A stretch of DNA of 64,000 nucleotides from Erigeron canadensis (taxonomy: Eukaryota > Streptophyta > Magnoliopsida > Asterales > Asteraceae): assembly GCF_010389155.1 (NCBI RefSeq), contig NC_057766.1, positions 26,297,516-26,361,515 of the forward strand. The letters are read 5' to 3'. The notes under the pieces are model-generated. The model made no database searches. It saw only the letters and a program-made list of their open reading frames with translations, and was not told the DNA's origin. Positions 59,244-64,000 of this stretch are shown here, one piece after another (within the stretch, counting starts at the first letter, position 1; every line of letters begins with the position of its first letter). The position numbers and the translations under genes are program-made.

Positions 59244-60692
59244 GAAAAACTTTCTTTCTTCTTTTTGGTACGTACATTTGTTTATGGGATTTGAGATTCT
59301 TAAGGTTTTATTAAATACCATTGCTATGATACACCGGTGAAGAATAAGTCTTTGCAACGCGGGTGGGGTCTGAACTGAAACATGGAAACATGGAAATTTC
59401 GTTCGACGACTTCTTACCAAGTCTTTGTGTTGCTTTGAAAATTTTTGGATTATAGTGGGTTATGCTAACCCCTAAGGTGTAATAATAGGTAATGAAAAAA
59501 CTAAAATAGTGGATGATGCTAACCCCTAAATTATAATAATTGGTAATGAATAAATTTATGCATGTTTGTGAAAGTTAGTCCATTATATTATTGGATTAAT
59601 CATTGGTGCACTAATGTATATTTCTAATATACACGGTTATACCAAAACTCAAAGAACAAACCTGAAAACTCGATATTTTTTTAAAATGTCATTCTTTCTT
59701 CATGTTAACGTTTGAGATCTAGTTACCTGGAAGAAGCTTGCTCCTGTATAGAAGGTTAACACTATATCTTGGTATATAATCATGTTAACTACACCACAAT
59801 GGCCTAAACAACTACACTTACCTAACATGTCACAAGATAGTTTTATACTACCAACCCATCGCCTAAATATCCTTAAAATACCAGACTCGAGCATCCCTAA
59901 AACTGCAGCAAAACCGGCAGTTAATAGCAGCAACTTGTTCATTAATTTTATATAAAAAAATAAACAGTTAATCGCAACAACTTGTTCATTAATTGTATAA
60001 AAACAACATAAAAATAACGCCAAACAACATCATGTACAAACCAAAATCAGAAAGAGATGGAAACGTTAAAAAAAAACTCACTGAGAAAAAGAAAATAATT
60101 TGCAGTTGAAACGGGTTGGGTGTGCACGAAACACCTTCTGTCCAAATTATTGTATTTAATTATAATGTGCTGAATGTGATTCCCAAAAATACATTATTTG
60201 AATAATAATCTTAGATTATGAATAAAAACCATTTAGGAGCATGTAACAAAAATATATCTTGGATGACTACGACGCGCTTGATCAGTTTCCTTCTTTGCTT
60301 TTGTTTTGTTTATGTCACCCGCCTGACCCATAGAGATAACAATAATCGAAAGTCCAAAATTAGATGAGCATTTCCCAAGTGTTTGACATCTCTAAAGTCA
60401 ATGGTGACTGCAATACATATGATCATGAGTATCCAGTTCAAACTGTGAAATTGTGAAATACTTGGTACTGAGTCAATTGTCTCACTGATACATTTTCAAA
60501 GGTGTGTATAATGAAATACTTAGTACTGAGACGTAAAAGCCGATTAGATGAGCATTCAGGTGATTTTTTGAGTGATTTTTTGAGTACACTGCCTGACCCA
60601 CGTAACCAAGTAGCCTGATAAACCCGAAGCGTGAATGTTAGTCGAATGACATCCTTTGATTCTGTATACCATTATATAAGTTTTAGAAATGT
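59244..60692. other. Intergenic between receptor-kinase pseudogene and U14 copies
   Basis: No gene is supported. GAAATACTTGGTACTGAG recurs in slightly altered form near 60457 and 60511. No telo-box or site II promoter was seen before the next U14 copies. Confidence 0.4.
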
Positions 60693-60777
60693 AAGGCTTT
60701 TTTCTCAAAGACATTCGCAGTGGCCGGCTAAGATCATTCGCCTTTCGTCTCTGTTTTATCCTTCCTTGGATGTCTGG
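60693..60777 (+). pseudogene. U14: U14 snoRNA pseudogene, copy 4
   Basis: Domain A (ACATTCGCAGTGG) and domain B (CCTTCCTTGGATGT) are intact, but box C is missing, about 20 nt of the middle are deleted, and box D is CUGG instead of CUGA. Without both boxes it should not form a stable snoRNP. Confidence 0.8.
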
Positions 60778-60889
60778 GGCATTTTTGTTATTCATGTTTT
60801 GTCATATTATTATTACCTTCATTATAGTGTGCTTTAGATATGTAAATTAAATAAATAGTGTTTAAAGTAGTGTTTACATATAGATTAGA

Positions 60890-61012
60890 GGTTAATGATG
60901 ATAAATCGAAAGGCTTGTTCTCAGAGTTACTTACAGTGGCTGCGAAAGTTTAAGATCTTTTGCCAGGCTTGAAAGGTAAAGCCGTTTTTTCCATCCTTGG
61001 ATGTCTGAAACC
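60890..61012 (+). ncRNA. U14: Diverged U14-like snoRNA, copy 5
   Basis: Perfect box C AUGAUGA (60895-60901), box D CUGA (61005-61008) and terminal stem GGTT/AACC (60890-60893 with 61009-61012). Domain B is nearly kept (CCATCCTTGGATGT). Domain A is changed from ACATTCGCAGT to GTTACTTACAGT, abolishing most 18S pairing there. It may be expressed and keep only the methylation-guide role, or be a pseudogene with a preserved frame of boxes. Confidence 0.65.
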
Positions 61013-61128
61013 ATCTCATTATTAACAAAGCAACTCTGATTGCTAACAAACAGAGTTTTTCAGTGCTTTGTACAACCTGTGTTTGGTTGTGTCAAATAAA
61101 TTCTAAGGGGTTGTCCAAATAAGTATTA

Positions 61129-63843
61129 CTAGAAGAGTGCCCGCGCGTTGCAGCGGCGACGGTTTATAGCGCCAGATGTTGTAATGGTTTATAGTGTTCA
61201 TGTTACTTTCATCAGATGCGTTAATGCAACATCTAACCGTATCTATCATTCAAAAACAAATCGCAAATTAGGTGCAAAAACTAAACATGAAAAATAACAA
61301 CTTAAGATTGTATGAAACATACAATTGAATTGTAGGGGGGAGGCTAATGGTGTCTAAACGGGCAATTTAAAAGAAAATAGTCAAAGATTAAAATTTAATA
61401 AGAATATAAAAAAGGACATAATTGGTTAGTAATTTCGTGAGTTATAAAAGGGTAATTATTGTTTAAACATTTAGCGACATAAACTATGACAATTCAGATG
61501 ATTTTTCTTATCCGTAGCAATGCCTTTAGCAATAATTTTAGAGTTATATATTGTAAAAGTGACTCTACGGTTCATTTCTAGAGCATAATATAAATGTTTA
61601 AATGACAAAGGCATTATTATTATTTTAGAACAAAGCCATCCAATATTACAATCAGAAAACTTCCAGAATATGCACAAATATACAAATAGAAGTTTGTAAA
61701 GAAATGAAGTGCATATATTATAGAAAGAATTCAATCACGGGACATAACACTTAAAATACCATTCTATCAGAACTAACATGTATGCACCTTGTCAACGACT
61801 GATGTAAATATTAGATATACCAGGTAGACCCTAAACACAAGCTATTAACCATTTGATAAGTAAATCTAGCTTGAAATGCACATAAGGTGGTGAGAGAGAG
61901 AATAAATGGCAGCAAAAACCTTCCAAAGATAAGTCACAAACATGATATCATAACAAAAGAAAAGAAGAAAAAAAGCATTCTTTCCCGTTTAGAGCTCAAA
62001 AATTGAGTATGCAGATCACTCGCCATGATTGTTAAGCTTGTGAAAACGCATTTAGTATTATTCTAAGCTTGTTAAACACCTCTCACCCCTACTGAAGTTA
62101 ATTTGCAAATCAATAAAGTAAAATACAAACATAATGAATAAAATTATGATATTTATCTACCTCGAAAATGGAGAGAACAGTAACGGGGGTCAGTTGCAGA
62201 TGAGCACCAAACATAAAGGTACCTGTAAAACATCAAATACTTTTTTCAGGATCATCATTTTATAATATGCATATGTATTGACAGACATAATTTGAAGTGG
62301 GTAAAAGAGGATACTCGCACCAAGATACCAGTTTCGATAGAAGCAATAAATGTCCCACAAATTCTGGTTAACCTACGAAAACATGCCCCAAGGGGTCACA
62401 TAAAAAAGATACATAAAAACGGTGAAACTAAACCGCGTCGGAAGCTATAAATTAAGAGATCAAAATAGACGTATTGGAAGAAACTCGTTGCAGGGTCACA
62501 CAAAACAATTGATATGCATTGTTGTAAGCAACTTATTAATCGTTGCCTTATCATTCAGTTTCAAGTAAAACCCGATTTCAAAAATTAGGTGCCATTTTAG
62601 GTAGACCCTCTCAGAGTGGCATCTTGGTTTCCTATTGTGGCACTTGAGTCAGTAGGTTTCGTTCACAACCTGAAAACGAATCCAAGTAAAAAAATGAGTA
62701 AAGAAAGCGATGGATGGCAAATATCGTAAGTTTAATTCTTTCAACGGTCTTTCTCACATGAATACTCTTTGATAGCAATACAAAAAATCATTGCCAAACT
62801 TCCAACATGCAACATATATAATCCAATACCTCATCATCAATATCATCGTTTTTTGTACCACACCCGGTTACTTGTATGAACTACTCCACCATTATTTAAC
62901 CAAGCATCCCCAAATAATATTGACAAACCATATACTATCAGTATATGTTGTGTAACAAAATCTGACCCATGAAACCAACGCCAGCAAACATTATCAAACC
63001 ATATATCTATCCTAAAAACATTTAAAACAAAATCAAATATACCTTATTCTTCAAAACTATACAATAGCCCAATTTTCATAATCTGAACTTCATTCTTGGA
63101 ATGAGAAACAATATCCCCACCACCAATATTGGAAATTAACAACAGAATTGAGCAAACGAACCAATTAATAAGAAAGGCGATGGATGGTGGTCAATCGAAA
63201 ACTAAAAGCAAACTGTTGTCCCATAGTTGAAAAACAATATAAGAGAAACATAAATGCAAAAGAAGCTTAGCAAGATAAGATATAACAAAATTAATAGATA
63301 TATATCAAAACCTATAACAAAATTATAAAAAAAACCCTAAAGCTATGAAATAACAAAATTAAAAAAGAATGAAGAAACCGAAAACTAACCTGCATATTCA
63401 ATTAATTTGAATATAACACACTACCTGGTCGTGGTGATTGGTGGCGGGGCACCGCTAGATTGTGGTATTGTGACGGTGGAGTGGTGATGGCGACCGGATG
63501 GAGATGTCAAAATGTCCAAGAGCAAATTTGACATTTTAAAGACAGAATTGCTTATTTTTAAAAAGGGCTTTTTGTGTTATTAGGAAGTATAGATTTTTGA
63601 GTAAGGGTATTATAGATGGATTATATAGATGTCAAAATGTCCAAGGGCAAATTTGACATTTTAAAGATAGAATTGCTTATTTTTAAAAAGGGTCTTTTGT
63701 GTTATTAGGAAGTATTGATTTTTGAGTAAGGGTATTATAGATGGATTATATCGATGTCAAAATATCCAAGGGCAAATTTGACATTTTAAAGACAAAATTG
63801 CTTATTTTTAAAAAAGGCATTTTGTGTTATTAGGAAGTATAGA
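61129..63843 (-). mobile_element. Non-autonomous Helitron
   Basis: On the minus strand the element starts TCTATACTTCCTAATAACAC (from 63843) after host A, and ends with a GC-rich hairpin (CCGC, loop, GCGCGG near 61139-61157) then CTCTTCTAG, with host T at 61128. This is insertion between A and T without target duplication, as Helitrons do. The length is 2715 bp. No Rep or helicase coding was found. The 5' 340 bp are made of 125-bp repeats. It inserted about 120 bp past the last U14 copy. Confidence 0.8.
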
Positions 63844-63845
63844 TA
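63503..63845 (-). repeat. 125-bp tandem repeats made of Helitron 5' ends
   Basis: Three units begin GATGTCAAAAT(G/A)TCCAAG at 63503, 63628 and 63753 (exact 125-bp period); the third is cut at 63845. Each unit contains TTGTGTTATTAGGAAGTAT plus GA, the complement of the Helitron 5' terminus, so the element carries two internal copies of its own start. Confidence 0.93.
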
Positions 63846-64000
63846 TATGTCGTAATTGTACCTCTTTTAAGATCTTGTATTATTGTTTTACCACTTTATT
63901 CATCAAGCCATTTGATTAAATTGGGCTGTAAATTATCCGAAGTTCTATTGATAACTGAAAATTTGATTATGTTTATTCAATGACAGATTGGTCTTGGATG
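63846..64000. other. Right edge of window, no gene seen
   Basis: Unique AT-rich sequence with no recognised features. Confidence 0.4.

Overview
The window looks like nuclear DNA of a flowering plant. It is AT-rich, has GT-AG introns with plant-type junctions, and carries plant-specific families: an E-class PPR protein, a GH17-X8 glucanase, a B3 protein, an XA21/EFR-like receptor kinase, and telo-box/site II promoter motifs. The transposon mix (RTE LINE, small copia elements, many MITEs, Helitrons) fits a eudicot, perhaps an asterid. I cannot name the species from sequence alone.

Region by region. 1-17.3 kb is a transposon graveyard: a MULE-type MITE (1.5 kb), a foldback element (2.0 kb), a copia solo LTR (3.0 kb), a Harbinger-type MITE (3.9 kb), a full-length but frameshifted RTE LINE with a perfect 20-bp target duplication (5.0-9.9 kb), a second RTE tail, CACTA/Stowaway/foldback MITEs, and a hAT MITE (16.9 kb). 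18.4-20.1 kb is an intact intronless PPR gene. 21-24.5 kb holds a hAT element, a solo LTR and unidentified exon-like pieces. 24.6-25.3 kb encodes a small zinc-ribbon-like protein. 27.0-30.1 kb has a Pif1/Helitron helicase C-terminal exon converging on a six-exon B3 gene (minus strand). 31.7-32.1 kb is a short BAP31-like ER membrane protein gene. 36.5 kb is a tRNA-derived SINE. 37.6-40.8 kb is a four-exon GPI-anchored GH17-X8 beta-1,3-glucanase gene, followed 0.3 kb downstream by a young, internally deleted copia element (41.1-42.9 kb). 44-47.4 kb holds Helitron and Stowaway material.

The most notable locus is 47.8-49.5 kb. A promoter with two site II motifs and two telo-boxes precedes a compact snoRNA array: U14, an H/ACA-box RNA, two more U14 copies, and a C/D-box RNA. 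The two guides of that last RNA match two adjacent stretches of 25S rRNA. A second, decayed pair of U14 copies lies at 60.7-61.0 kb. Together the array would serve 18S processing and methylation (U14), 25S methylation (dual C/D guide) and probably pseudouridylation (H/ACA).

Between the two snoRNA sites lie a MULE-like element (50.6-52.2 kb), a probable gypsy LTR (52.6-54 kb), exons of a P5A-type ATPase and a CDK-like kinase (both pseudogene fragments, 54.3-55.9 kb), and a receptor-kinase pseudogene that lost its catalytic loop (56.4-59.2 kb). The right end is a delimited 2.7-kb Helitron on the minus strand whose 5' end is repeated almost three times.

Exon joins, rRNA complementarities and family names come from reading and memory; no search or folding program was run.
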